DNA of 64,000 bases from Amphritea balenae (GTDB lineage Bacteria; Pseudomonadota; Gammaproteobacteria; Pseudomonadales; Balneatricaceae). The notes under the pieces are model-generated. The model was not told the DNA's origin, ran no database searches, and was given only the letters and a program-made list of their open reading frames with translations. Below are positions 50,214-59,924 of this stretch, piece by piece. Location: positions 124,001-188,000 of the forward strand of contig NZ_RQXV01000007.1 in NCBI RefSeq assembly GCF_003858655.1, written 5' to 3'. How positions within the stretch are numbered: position 1 is the first letter of the stretch; every line of letters starts with the position of its first letter. Made by a program: the position numbers and the translations under genes.

Positions 50214-51995
50214 TTATTTTCTTCGGGCAATGGAAACAGAGAAGATTCCCCACTGGTCGATCAGTTGACCGCATTTTTCAAAGCCAGCTTCCTCTATCAG
50301 TTGGTCCATCTCCCTTTGTGAACGGCAGCGCATAACCCATTGCTGGCCATCCTGATGGCTGGTGAGTACCCTGGCGATCAGTTCTTGCTGAGGGTGCCAG
50401 GGCTGATTGGTATAGATCAGATAACCATTGCTCTTGATTGCCTGGGCAAGCCCGGCTAATGATCGGCGTATCATATTGTTATCACTGAACAGCTCGTAAA
50501 GACCTGAAACGATACCCAGGGTTGGTTTTGGTTCTATCGCTGCAACAGACGCCTGGTCAAAAGCATCTCCCTGCTGGAACTCACTGAAGCCATCAAAGCC
50601 CCTCTGCTGCAGTGCCTGGTTGCCCGCAGTAACGTTAATATCACTGAAATCCCTGAGTAGCAGGCTTTCAATTTCGGTTTTACGGGGCTCGATGGCATCC
50701 AGAATATAGCGGCCTTGTCCGGCGGCGATATCGGCAATATGAATCGGCAGGTTATTCTGTTGTAACTGATTAATCGCTTGGTTGATCAATTGCTCCAGAT
50801 TTGTTTTGCGCTGACGGATACCCCGCCACCCTATGCTGTTAAGGTAGCTATTATCGATAATGCGTCCCAGCCAACCTTTACCTTGAGGCTGATTCTGATA
50901 GACATAATCCAGTGTACTGCCGGAATCAAAGCCGGTGGTTTGACCCAGTTTGTAGCCTTCTGAAAACTTGGCGCCCAGTTTTGTCATCTGTTTCAACAGA
51001 TCCCAGTAGTAGCGTTGAATACCTGTAACAGGCTGTTTCAGACTTTGAAAATTCTGATAGCCCTGGCCCTGTTTATCTGCCTGTTTCAGGTCGGGGTTAT
51101 CCTCAGTTGCTGCAAAGCTATTGTTAATAAAACGGCGTATCTCTTTGAGTGCCTGCTCCCGATGCAGTTCTCCCAGAGTGTCATGAAAGAAACCGGGTAG
51201 CTCAATTAGCTGTTTATCACGGCTGCCCAGGCGAGCCATAAATTCATATTGCGGTGCTTTCTCTACCACCCAGTCACTGCCGGACACCAGCGTCAGGGTT
51301 GGCGTTGTTATCGTATGTGCATCGGTGATGCAGCGCTCTGCAGCCTGGTATAGATCTAATAAAATATTAGAGGCGATAGGGCGGGTAATCAGCGGGTCGT
51401 TGTTGTAACTCTCAATTCGTTTTGGATCATGGCTTAAATAGTGGGCTTTAACATAGGAGTTGACGGTAAACACGCCACTGATTTTCTGCCTCAGGGCGAT
51501 CATTTGTCGGGCAAAGGGCACATAGAGTTTTACTTTGAATGCTGGTGCCGCCAGGATCATTGCACGGATATCAGGGGCATAATCATGTACCCAGGTTGTT
51601 AGCATAACCGCCCCAACGCTCTGACCGAGGACAACAATATCCTGTGGTTTTAAGTCATGATGCTGGCATATATGGCGAATAAAGCAGTCGATATCCTGAA
51701 CCATAGAGCCAAAACTCTCTGCATGGCCTCGCTCACCAGCTGAACGTCCCAGCCCTCGTGCATCCCATGCAAAAAAATCACAATGGCTTAAACTGAGTTC
51801 CGCAACCAGGTGGCCCATTCGCCCACCATGTTCATGGCCGCGATGAAACATCACTACTGCTTGTTTTGCTTTTCCAGTTATTTGTTCTGTTGCAGCCCAA
51901 TGGCGGTAAAATAACTCAGAACCATCATGGCTATTGAAAAGGTGCTCTGTGTCAGCGCAACCAGACTTTACTGGTTGAGTTATTGGCTGGTTCAT
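50214..51995 (-). CDS. ynbC: YnbC-like alpha/beta hydrolase-methyltransferase fusion
   Basis: 593 residues. N-terminal alpha/beta hydrolase (about 20-290) with nucleophile elbow GQSVG, AWDARGLGRS and a late FHD (catalytic His, FFHDTLGE). The C-terminal part (about 330-590) is a class I methyltransferase (DIAAGQGRYILDAI, acidic loop, LGIVSGLYELFSD). Same fusion as E. coli YnbC. It probably edits or modifies the lipid head group or acyl chain made by this cluster. Twelve bases ahead of ynbD, first gene of the minus-strand operon. Confidence 0.88.
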   Translation of the reverse strand: MNQPITQPVKSGCADTEHLFNSHDGSELFYRHWAATEQITGKAKQAVVMFHRGHEHGGRMGHLVAELSLSHCDFFAWDARGLGRSAGERGHAESFGSMVQDIDCFIRHICQHHDLKPQDIVVLGQSVGAVMLTTWVHDYAPDIRAMILAAPAFKVKLYVPFARQMIALRQKISGVFTVNSYVKAHYLSHDPKRIESYNNDPLITRPIASNILLDLYQAAERCITDAHTITTPTLTLVSGSDWVVEKAPQYEFMARLGSRDKQLIELPGFFHDTLGELHREQALKEIRRFINNSFAATEDNPDLKQADKQGQGYQNFQSLKQPVTGIQRYYWDLLKQMTKLGAKFSEGYKLGQTTGFDSGSTLDYVYQNQPQGKGWLGRIIDNSYLNSIGWRGIRQRKTNLEQLINQAINQLQQNNLPIHIADIAAGQGRYILDAIEPRKTEIESLLLRDFSDINVTAGNQALQQRGFDGFSEFQQGDAFDQASVAAIEPKPTLGIVSGLYELFSDNNMIRRSLAGLAQAIKSNGYLIYTNQPWHPQQELIARVLTSHQDGQQWVMRCRSQREMDQLIEEAGFEKCGQLIDQWGIFSVSIARRK

Positions 51996-52111
51996 TTATC
52001 AGTTCCATTGTGGTTTGAATTGTCCTGAGTATTTCCTGACTCACTTGAGAATTGAACTCTCAACAGAGAAGTATTATTAATTGATACTTAGTGGCGGATA
52101 ATTTGCTACCG

Positions 52112-52660
52112 CTAGGGTTTAGAGAAAAACTGTTGTTTGCTTATATCCAGATAGACCGGCTTTCGCTGGCCTTTTTGCCGACAGTAAAGATAATAAACTT
52201 GCCCTGTACTGACATCGTTAGCGTGCCACCACCCCTGCATCTCTTTAACTTCACTAAAGCGGCAGCGGCGACTTTTTATCAGTTTTACGGTTGCCTCAAG
52301 AAACTTGTCTTCATACAGCTCAAAATCGTCTGAATTCAGAATAATGCTACGGACTAATTCCCGCTCTGCTTTGGCTTGCTGAGTCTTGGAAAGGGGAGTC
52401 TCAGAGATGTATTGTGCTGCTACCCAGCCGGTTAAGCCGGAATCTGGTGTGATTATTTTTGTCCAGGCGTTATTTTCCTGATTGATCAGAATATGGACTT
52501 GCTGACCCAGAAACAGGACACCCACTTTTTTGCTGGTTAATGTCGGTGCATAGCGGACATTGAGCGTTGTGGCTGTTATGTAGCCCGAAGTCAGTTGCTG
52601 AGCAGAGAGGTGATTGCTGTGTAACAAACACAGCAGGGTAATGTATAAAATCCATTTCAT
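52112..52660 (-). CDS. exported SH3b-domain protein
   Basis: 182 residues: signal peptide (cleavage after LSA, about residue 20), a bacterial SH3 domain (about 27-90; TATTLNVRYAPTLTSKKVG ... GWVAAQYI), and a C-terminal Cys-containing part (about 105-182). SH3b domains usually bind cell-wall peptides. No neighbour link is clear; it is divergent from prfC. Confidence 0.75.
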   Translation of the reverse strand: MKWILYITLLCLLHSNHLSAQQLTSGYITATTLNVRYAPTLTSKKVGVLFLGQQVHILINQENNAWTKIITPDSGLTGWVAAQYISETPLSKTQQAKAERELVRSIILNSDDFELYEDKFLEATVKLIKSRRCRFSEVKEMQGWWHANDVSTGQVYYLYCRQKGQRKPVYLDISKQQFFSKP

Positions 52661-52832
52661 GAGATAAAAAATTGCCGATCCATAGCTTTGAGCCTTAGTT
52701 TCTCAGGAATATGAACTGAGTCAATAGCTTTCGGTTGTGGATTTGAGGCTGATCAGCGAAAATAGCGGCCAACTAATTATTGAGTCTGCTGCGTTGTTTG
52801 CTGCAGGCTGACGCCAAAGTAACCGGATTCCT

Positions 52833-54413
52833 ATGTCTAGTATCTCTCAGGAAGTATCGACTCGTCGTACTTTCGCTATTATTTCCCACCCGGATGCGGG
52901 TAAGACCACCATTACTGAAAAACTGTTGTTGTTCGGAAACCTGATACAGAAAGCCGGTACCGTTAAGGGTAAGAAGGCGGATCGCCATGCAACATCTGAC
53001 TGGATGAGCATGGAGAAGGAGCGGGGTATCTCGGTGACTTCTTCGGTGATGCAGTTCCCCCATAATGGCCGTATCGTTAATCTGTTGGATACGCCGGGAC
53101 ACGAAGACTTTTCGGAAGATACTTACCGTACTCTGACCGCCGTGGATTCTGCGTTGATGGTGGTTGACGGTGCTAAGGGTGTCGAGGATCGGACTATCAA
53201 ACTGATGGAAGTTTGTCGTCTGCGGGATACGCCGATACTGTCTTTCGTTAACAAAATGGACCGTGATATCCGGGAGCCAATTGATCTGCTGGATGAGATT
53301 GAGGCCGTACTGAAGATCGCCGCCGCACCTATTACCTGGCCGATCAGCATGGGACGTGATTTTCGTGGGGTGTATAACCTCTATAGCGATACCATCCATG
53401 TATTTACGCCGGGACAGGGCAATATCATTCCTGATGATATCCAGGTAAAAGGACTGGAAAGCGCTGAAGCAAAAGAGTTGCTGGGTGATCTGTACGAAGA
53501 TTTTGTCGAAGAGGTCGAGCTGGTGCGAGGCGCCAGTCATGAATACGATCAGGATGAGTATCTGGCGGGTCGTCAGACACCTGTGTTCTTTGGTACTGCG
53601 TTATCTAACTTTGGTGTGCGCGAAATGCTGGATGGCTTTGTAGAATTTGCCCCGGCACCGATTGGGCGCTCGGCCATCAGCCGTGATGTTGAAGCTGATG
53701 AAGAAAAATTCTCCGGTTTTGTGTTTAAGATTCAGGCCAATATGGACCCTAAGCACCGTGACCGCATCGCCTTTATGCGGGTTTGTTCCGGGCGTTATAC
53801 CAAAGGTATGAAGATGCGCCACGTACGGATCAAAAAGGATGTGAAGATCGCTGATGCGGTTACCTTCCTGGCGGGCGATCGTTCTAACGTAGAAGAAGCC
53901 TGGTCTGGCGATATTATCGGTTTGCATAACCACGGTACGATCCAGATCGGTGATACGTTTACTGAGGGTGAAGATCTTAAATTCACCGGTATCCCGCACT
54001 TTGCACCGGAGATGTTCCGTCGAGTTCGCCCTTTGGATCCATTGAAGATGAAACAGTTGCAGAAAGGTTTGCAGCAGTTGTCTGAAGAAGGTGCAGTACA
54101 ACTGTTCCAGCCGATCGCTAAAAACGATTTGATTCTTGGTGCCGTGGGACAATTGCAGTTCGAAGTAGTGGTTTACCGTCTTAAGGATGAGTACAAAGTC
54201 GACTGTAAGTATGAGCCGGTGACTATCGCCACAGCCCGTTGGGTCGAGTGTGATGATGAACGTAAGCTGGAAGAGTTCCGCCGCAAAGGCGATGTTAACC
54301 TTGCGATCGATGGCGGTGGTTTGCTGACCTATCTGGCGCCGACCCGGGTGAACTTGAGCCTGACTGAAGAGCGCTGGCCTGAGATGCAGTTCCGGGCTAC
54401 CCGGGAACATTAA
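52833..54413 (+). CDS. prfC: peptide chain release factor 3
   Basis: 526-residue translational GTPase: G1 [16 protein letters not shown]2/G3 region with [14 protein letters not shown] and DTPGHEDF, G4 NKMDRD, then the RF3 domains II and III ([15 protein letters not shown]). It recycles RF1/RF2 after termination. Length matches E. coli RF3 (529 aa). Start ATG 52833. A clean terminator follows. Confidence 0.97.
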   Translation: MSSISQEVSTRRTFAIISHPDAGKTTITEKLLLFGNLIQKAGTVKGKKADRHATSDWMSMEKERGISVTSSVMQFPHNGRIVNLLDTPGHEDFSEDTYRTLTAVDSALMVVDGAKGVEDRTIKLMEVCRLRDTPILSFVNKMDRDIREPIDLLDEIEAVLKIAAAPITWPISMGRDFRGVYNLYSDTIHVFTPGQGNIIPDDIQVKGLESAEAKELLGDLYEDFVEEVELVRGASHEYDQDEYLAGRQTPVFFGTALSNFGVREMLDGFVEFAPAPIGRSAISRDVEADEEKFSGFVFKIQANMDPKHRDRIAFMRVCSGRYTKGMKMRHVRIKKDVKIADAVTFLAGDRSNVEEAWSGDIIGLHNHGTIQIGDTFTEGEDLKFTGIPHFAPEMFRRVRPLDPLKMKQLQKGLQQLSEEGAVQLFQPIAKNDLILGAVGQLQFEVVVYRLKDEYKVDCKYEPVTIATARWVECDDERKLEEFRRKGDVNLAIDGGGLLTYLAPTRVNLSLTEERWPEMQFRATREH

Positions 54414-54420
54414 TAAACAA

Positions 54421-54446
54421 ACGCGCCTTAGGGCGCGTTTTTTTTG
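54421..54446 (+). terminator. rho-independent terminator of prfC
   Basis: Stem acgcgcc / ggcgcgt with loop ttag-like, then nine T with one G. It starts seven bases after the prfC stop. Confidence 0.88.
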
Positions 54447-54542
54447 TTTTGTTTATCGTTGCCAGACATTATGTCTTAACTTACTCAGTAAAGCTGAAAG
54501 CGTCGCTTTAGCCATTAGCTTGAGGCGAGTTATACTTCCCCT

Positions 54543-55307
54543 ATGCGTTTGATCGATACCCACGTGCACCTGGATTTTCCACAATTAGCTGATGAAATTG
54601 ATGCAGTGCTTAGTCGTGCCCGTGATAAGGGGGTCTCTGATTTTGTAGTGCCGGGTGTGGAACTTGATAACTGGCAGGCGGTGCTGGATCTCTGTGCCGC
54701 CCATTCGGGGTTATATCCAGCGTTGGGCTTGCATCCTTGCTTCAGTCATTCAGATCCCTGTAGGGCATTATTACAATTGGAAGCCGGTTTAAAAAATCAA
54801 AACCTGGTGGCGGTAGGTGAAATAGGCCTCGACCTGTTTATCCCGGACGCAAATCTGGATCAGCAACTAAAAATTTTAGTGCCGCAGTTAGAGCTGGCAA
54901 AGCGATTTGAAAAGCCGGTTTTACTGCATGTCCGTAAGGCACATGATCAAATGCTAAAGCAACTTCGTCAACTCAGGCTGGAGCCGGCTGGAATCGTTCA
55001 TGCTTTTTCAGGCAGCGAGCAGCAGGCCCGTGAGTATTTGAAACTGGGATTTAAGCTGGGTGTTGGTGGGACGGTTACCTATGACAGGGCGTCAAAGCTC
55101 AGAGCTATAGTTGCGACATTGCCATTAGAGAGCTTTGTTCTGGAAACCGATGCGCCGGATATGCCGCTACTGGGGTATCAGGGGCAGGTTAATTATCCTG
55201 AGCGGGTTGTTAATATAGCGAGAAAGGTCGCTGAGCTGAGGCAATTGAGTAGTGTCGAGGTTGCAAGGGTAACTTCAGCGACCAGTCAGCGATTATTGTG
55301 TATTTAG
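54543..55307 (+). CDS. TatD-family metal-dependent hydrolase (YjjV-like)
   Basis: 254 residues, TIM-barrel DNase-like hydrolase: DTHVHLDF (first metal His pair), ALGLHPCFS, VGEIGLDLF (Glu), LLHVRKAHD, VHAFSGS and ETDAPDMPL (final metal Asp). The best match in layout is E. coli YjjV, which also lies close to prfC. Likely a cytoplasmic nuclease or phosphoesterase; the natural substrate is not known. Confidence 0.87.
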   Translation: MRLIDTHVHLDFPQLADEIDAVLSRARDKGVSDFVVPGVELDNWQAVLDLCAAHSGLYPALGLHPCFSHSDPCRALLQLEAGLKNQNLVAVGEIGLDLFIPDANLDQQLKILVPQLELAKRFEKPVLLHVRKAHDQMLKQLRQLRLEPAGIVHAFSGSEQQAREYLKLGFKLGVGGTVTYDRASKLRAIVATLPLESFVLETDAPDMPLLGYQGQVNYPERVVNIARKVAELRQLSSVEVARVTSATSQRLLCI

Positions 55308-55702
55308 AAGGACTGGTTTTTGTTATGTGAAGCGTCTTTGATAATTAGAAATAACTGCCGGGTTTTCTCCGTCAAAGGGATTGTATAGAAACGACCATCA
55401 TCTGAGAGTTTTTCTCCGCTGTAGGTTTTGTTATCCGGACGAATGATCATTTTTAGCAAAGCAGAGCGGGTACTTTCACCTGTTACTGCCTGATTGTAAA
55501 GACTGCCGATCCGGTTTGCTTTAATTGGATTATGGTAGAGAGGGCTCATATCTTCACAGTTTTTTGAATTGCCTAAACAAATTATGTTTCTCTTCAAATC
55601 GATCATATAAAAGCTGGTATCGATTGGCTCCTGGCTTAGTGGATTACTTATACAGCCGGTTAATAGCAGGCCAGACAGGGCCAGAGTCAGAATTCGAATC
55701 AT
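55304..55702 (-). CDS. hypothetical lipoprotein
   Basis: 132 residues, lipobox LTGC (Cys17). The mature part has two Cys (IICLGNSKNCEDM) and no recognised domain. It converges on the TatD-family gene with a four-base overlap of stops and lies downstream of fabY, possibly read from its transcript. Confidence 0.65.
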   Translation of the reverse strand: MIRILTLALSGLLLTGCISNPLSQEPIDTSFYMIDLKRNIICLGNSKNCEDMSPLYHNPIKANRIGSLYNQAVTGESTRSALLKMIIRPDNKTYSGEKLSDDGRFYTIPLTEKTRQLFLIIKDASHNKNQSF

Positions 55703-55720
55703 GTTAGTTTCCAGTTTCGC

Positions 55721-57628
55721 TTATTTCATATCATCAAAGGGATTGGCAATATCCAGACTGATCGTCTGGCTGTAGCCCGGCAGCTTAATTTCCTGGCTGC
55801 TGATCTCTACATCGTCACCGGTGAGCACATTGTGATCGTATAGATAGATCGGCTTGGTCAAGCCTTTGACGCTGTTCTGATTATAGGTATTTGCTATGTC
55901 GCACGTGATGTTGCGCTTACCCCGATAAAGATCCATAGCGGCTTTACCATGGCGTTTCTCAAGCATCTGTTCGGTAATATGGGGTGCCAGAATAACAGCG
56001 CTGGCATTATTGCCACCAAAGCCTTTCGAGTTAAGGATGACTGAGTCCATACCTTGCTTGCCCACTTCCATATGCTGGTTGCTGAGCATCAGGTTACTGT
56101 CATGGATATCGCTGGCGAATTCAGGGGTGGTCAGAATGCCGGGTATATAACCGTATTTCCAAACACCCAGAGACAGGTTGAACTGGTCACCACCGGCGGT
56201 GCCTTGTGAGTGTCCGATGTAGCTTTTCAGGGCAGCGACCCGCCAGTCGGTAATACCAAACGCTTTGGCTGTCTGATTGATAACGTGGGATTCAGTTACC
56301 CGGTTTTGCGGCGTGCTGGTGCCGTGTGCCTGAACAAAGCTGCGTTGTTTTAGCGATTCGTCACCTAGCATAGTGCCGACTAGTGAAGCCGCTTTACTTA
56401 ACGTGATGTAGTTACCAATGCCTGGGGCAGAGATGGATTTTTTGTGACCATCGGCATTGACAAAAACTTCAGGCACTGCGCCATGAATATCAGCGCCGAG
56501 CTCGAGTGCCAGATCATCGCTCATCATCAGTGTGAACTGAGTGGATTCGGCAATGGTAAAGCCGCAATTGTTACCAAACGGGCGGCAGGACTTGCGATAA
56601 TCGCTATCTTGTAGTTCGCTCAGGCCATCCAGAGCCAATAGATCTTTATCTTCGGCTAACGCGCCCATTGCGCGGAAACCTTCAATGACTTCAGGTGTGA
56701 CGGGGGCATCGCTACCGCCGACCAGAACGACCTTACGACGACCGGAGCGGATATCGTTTACCGCACTGCGCAGGTTATAAAGATAAGTCGCACAGGCACC
56801 TAAAGCACCACCGGTAACGCCAACGCTGCCAAGTACGTAAGCGTTAACAAAATCAGCAGGCATCTGTGCATAGCCCAGTGGCATCTGCTTGGAGGTGGTG
56901 CGTTTACCTATGGATGGATATTTAGTCAGGCCGCCAAAGCCCAGATCGTCAAGCTGACCGATTGAGTTGCTTGCATAAACGCCGATCTGGTCAGGACGTA
57001 TGGCTGCGGTGATTGTATCCCACGGAATCCCCGATGACTGTAAAGCATCGGATGCGCCAAATACGGTCATCTGCAGATTGCGCGGGTGATTGCGTGACTG
57101 GTATAGCTTACCAGGCTTGAAACCACTAGGGAGCTGCCCTGCAGCCTGTACCTGTGCTTCCTTAAAGTCCGGGAATATTACATTCAGGTCGCCCTGCAGG
57201 GATACTTCTACTAAACCGCCTGAAACTTCTTTTACTTGCCAGTTAGCTGGAATGTTTTTAGGTAACTGGCGTTTTTTTAGTGTAAAAAGAATGGGCTCTT
57301 CGGTATTGATGGTGGCCGGCTTATTGAAGGTTACGCCGTGTATATCGAAGCATTCTTTTTCGATTCGGCGTATCAGCGTGCTGTTCTTTACCTGATCGCC
57401 AACTCTGTTCAGCAAGTCGGAAGTGGATTGTGGGTTACCGTCCTGATCGGTATAGCTACCGTCACGGTACTCGGTCAGTCCCATCAGGGTTGCCAGGTCC
57501 AACAATGTCTCGGTACGATCTGAGTCATTCAACTGATCCAGGATCAGGCGGCGATAGCCGTGGTGGAATGAACTGCGTCCGGCGGGACTGATTCCACCGA
57601 AACCGACAATAACAGGAAGCTGAGACAA
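55721..57628 (-). CDS. fabY: FabY-type beta-ketoacyl-ACP synthase
   Basis: 635 residues, much longer than FabB or FabF (about 410). The start SQLPVIVGFGGISPAGRSSFHHG and the thiolase-fold triad are visible: Cys near 279 (GALGACATYLYN), His in VQAHGTSTPQNR and His in YIGHSQGTAGGD. This is the FabY (initiating ketoacyl synthase) type known from Pseudomonas aeruginosa, which condenses acetyl-CoA with malonyl-ACP in place of FabH. The gene stands alone on the minus strand. Confidence 0.9.
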   Translation of the reverse strand: MSQLPVIVGFGGISPAGRSSFHHGYRRLILDQLNDSDRTETLLDLATLMGLTEYRDGSYTDQDGNPQSTSDLLNRVGDQVKNSTLIRRIEKECFDIHGVTFNKPATINTEEPILFTLKKRQLPKNIPANWQVKEVSGGLVEVSLQGDLNVIFPDFKEAQVQAAGQLPSGFKPGKLYQSRNHPRNLQMTVFGASDALQSSGIPWDTITAAIRPDQIGVYASNSIGQLDDLGFGGLTKYPSIGKRTTSKQMPLGYAQMPADFVNAYVLGSVGVTGGALGACATYLYNLRSAVNDIRSGRRKVVLVGGSDAPVTPEVIEGFRAMGALAEDKDLLALDGLSELQDSDYRKSCRPFGNNCGFTIAESTQFTLMMSDDLALELGADIHGAVPEVFVNADGHKKSISAPGIGNYITLSKAASLVGTMLGDESLKQRSFVQAHGTSTPQNRVTESHVINQTAKAFGITDWRVAALKSYIGHSQGTAGGDQFNLSLGVWKYGYIPGILTTPEFASDIHDSNLMLSNQHMEVGKQGMDSVILNSKGFGGNNASAVILAPHITEQMLEKRHGKAAMDLYRGKRNITCDIANTYNQNSVKGLTKPIYLYDHNVLTGDDVEISSQEIKLPGYSQTISLDIANPFDDMK

Positions 57629-57846
57629 AAGACTATCCTCGAAGCTGAACGAGACTAAAGGTATTACATATAAGTTACACCGGATTCTATAAGTTGTTGT
57701 AAGCAGTGACCAGATCTATCTCAGTAAAAATACCCTGCTAAGGCTATATTAAGCTTAAAAAGTAATAATTTACCGGCTACAGTTAAGGAAATGTGAACTT
57801 AGCTGCTGAATATCTGACTAAGCGGAACTTAATTTAAGGAGCACTA

Positions 57847-58500
57847 ATGAAAAAAATTATTGTGTTGGCTGGTGCAATAGCGCTGGCAGGATGTCAGACG
57901 CTGGATCCTTATACTCAGGAGTCAAAGACCAGTAATGCTACCAAAGGGGCAGGTATTGGGGCTGTAGCTGGCGCTGTGCTGGGTCATGCTGTGGCGGGTA
58001 AAGGTAATAAGACCGAAGGCGTTATCGCCGGTGCACTGGTCGGTGGTGCTGTAGGTGGCGGTATCGGCTACTACATGGATCAGCAGGAGATGCTGTTGCG
58101 TCAGGAATTGGAAGGTACCGGTGTGCGGGTCGAGCGTATTGGCGACTCTATCCGTCTGATTATGCCGGGTAATATCACCTTCCCGACCAACTCTTATAAT
58201 GTTCAGCAGGGGTTCTATCCGGTGCTGGGTTCTGTATCTAAAGTGCTGGTAAAGTTTGATAAGACCGTTATTAATGTGGATGGTTTTACCGATAGCACCG
58301 GTTCGTTTGAGTACAACCAGACCTTGTCCGAACGCCGTGCTGCCAGTGTTTCTCAACACCTAGCTGGATCTGGCGTTGCCGCACTAAGATTGCAGTCTCG
58401 GGGTTATGGTGAGCGTTACCCTGTGGCGAGTAATGATACGGCGTCGGGTCGATCACTCAATCGTCGGGTTGAAGTCAATATTCGTGGCACACAACAATAA
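57847..58500 (+). CDS. OmpA-family lipoprotein with glycine zipper (YiaD-like)
   Basis: 217 residues: lipobox LAGC (Cys16), glycine-zipper region (about 32-78; GAGIGAVAGAVLGHAV, GGAVGGGIGYY), OmpA C-terminal peptidoglycan-binding domain (about 100-213; VDGFTDSTGSFEYNQTLSERRA, SRGYGERYPVASN). Anchors the outer membrane to the wall. Divergent from fabY over a 218-base AT-rich gap that should carry both promoters. Confidence 0.9.
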   Translation: MKKIIVLAGAIALAGCQTLDPYTQESKTSNATKGAGIGAVAGAVLGHAVAGKGNKTEGVIAGALVGGAVGGGIGYYMDQQEMLLRQELEGTGVRVERIGDSIRLIMPGNITFPTNSYNVQQGFYPVLGSVSKVLVKFDKTVINVDGFTDSTGSFEYNQTLSERRAASVSQHLAGSGVAALRLQSRGYGERYPVASNDTASGRSLNRRVEVNIRGTQQ

Positions 58501-58527
58501 CGTAAAGCGTTATTGTTGTGTTTCTTT
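58490..58527 (+). terminator. rho-independent terminator of the OmpA-like gene
   Basis: Perfect 13-bp stem cacaacaataacg / cgttattgttgtg with a five-base loop, then tttcttt. The left arm includes the last codons and the stop of the gene. Confidence 0.82.
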
Positions 58528-58576
58528 CCGGGTCATCGCTTCGTGTCTAGCGGGCGCGATGCGGTGGTCTTAGCCC

Positions 58577-59797
58577 CTATTGGGCTATGACCACATCATC
58601 GGGCTGAATATTATAAACTGCGCCATCCTCCGTCAGACGACCAATAGAGAAGGTAGGCTGGACTTCGGTCACTGTCATAGTTTTGCGGGTGTTACTCAGC
58701 TGTACATGGCTGCGCATGTCTTCCGTAAAGAAGCTGGATTTACGATAGACGCTGAGTTTATCACCTGCTTTGATGCCGTCCGTTGCGCCAGCATTAAACC
58801 ATAGAAAGCTGCCGTCACTTTTGGTGATACTGGCTGAGAAGGGTTTGCAGCGCAGTTCGCTGTTCAGGTCTTCAGTTACCTGTTGCAACAGCTTGCGGGT
58901 TTGTTGGCCATAGTCCTGTCGCCAGAATTCTGCACTGCCGTAACCGGGGCGGGCTTCCGGGGCAAGGTTCCAGCGTCCGGCTGTGGCGTATTGTTTATTG
59001 AATAGTAAAGCCCCTGAGAAACCGTCGTGTATATAAAGCTCCAGCACCAGACTGCGAAGATGGCGTTTGCTGCGATAATCCATCTGATTGTAAAAATCGA
59101 CCAGTATGTTGCGGTTCGGGTCGGTTACCGATGAGTCATACATAGTCATATCCCGGATAACACCGGAGATAATGTACTGCACATCCAGCTGACGGGTGTG
59201 ATCAAGTACGGTGGTAAGTGCGCCTGCAGTGAGTAAGCGAGTAGGTGCTGTCGCTGCTGTTTCGTGAACGTTTAACATGCCTGCATTCAGGGCGCGAAGG
59301 TTAGTTGCTTGATTAATGCCGGAACTCAGTGTGTTACTTAGTTCGGTCTGTATATTGCTCAGATAGCCCAGGTTGGCCTGCTGTGGGTAAAGCAGAGGAA
59401 AGGCTGTAACAGCGACGGATTTTTGATAGCTATGGCCTTTTACGTCACCCGGACAGCCCTCTTCAAAATCGATATCGGCCCTGACTTTAACCCATAACAT
59501 CCGGCCTTTTATTTTTTCATCCAGTAGCTCGATATTACTAACCATACCGAGAGTACTGACCGACATATTGTCTATGCTGAGTACGCCCCGGTTGAGGCTT
59601 TGAGTGCTGCTGACAAAAGCACCGGCCTGAAGAGAGGCTTGTTGGGTCGCATTTTTAATAGCGTTCTGGCGGGCGGAATCGATATCTTTATTAAAAATCA
59701 GTGCCTGACCTTCCGCTTCCATGGTTACGGCATGCAGAGACAGGCTGATAAAGCTGAACAAAAGAGCTGCAGTAATTCGAAGCATAGAATTAAACAT
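58577..59797 (-). CDS. flgT: flagellar H-ring protein FlgT
   Basis: 406 residues: signal peptide (about 1-23), FlgT N-terminal domain (VTMEAEGQALIFNKDIDSARQNAIKNA), middle domain with YIISGVIRDMTMYD and C-terminal beta-barrel-like domain (about 325-406, FLWFNAGATDGIKAGDKL). FlgT forms the H ring around the LP ring of sheathed or sodium-driven polar flagella in Vibrio. Divergent from flgO-flgP as in vibrios. Met5 is an alternative start. Confidence 0.9.
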   Translation of the reverse strand: MFNSMLRITAALLFSFISLSLHAVTMEAEGQALIFNKDIDSARQNAIKNATQQASLQAGAFVSSTQSLNRGVLSIDNMSVSTLGMVSNIELLDEKIKGRMLWVKVRADIDFEEGCPGDVKGHSYQKSVAVTAFPLLYPQQANLGYLSNIQTELSNTLSSGINQATNLRALNAGMLNVHETAATAPTRLLTAGALTTVLDHTRQLDVQYIISGVIRDMTMYDSSVTDPNRNILVDFYNQMDYRSKRHLRSLVLELYIHDGFSGALLFNKQYATAGRWNLAPEARPGYGSAEFWRQDYGQQTRKLLQQVTEDLNSELRCKPFSASITKSDGSFLWFNAGATDGIKAGDKLSVYRKSSFFTEDMRSHVQLSNTRKTMTVTEVQPTFSIGRLTEDGAVYNIQPDDVVIAQ

Positions 59798-59924
59798 AAT
59801 CTGTGGCTGACCGATAATACTCTAAGGTATGCAAAATATTGAGCTGTTGCAATACGGTGGGAATGTTTAAGTCCCTGATTTGTGATAGTTTAAACCGATA
59901 TTTAATTCTGGGTGTTGGCTGCTG

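Noticed and set aside
53601-54410. 269-residue minus-strand frame opposite prfC, and 52773-53540 likewise
   Set aside because: Opposite to a highly conserved gene and without any recognisable domain.
58562-58596. Hairpin at the end of flgT (gtggtcttagccc / gggctatgaccac)
   Set aside because: Good pairing, but no T-run on either strand, so it was not called a terminator.
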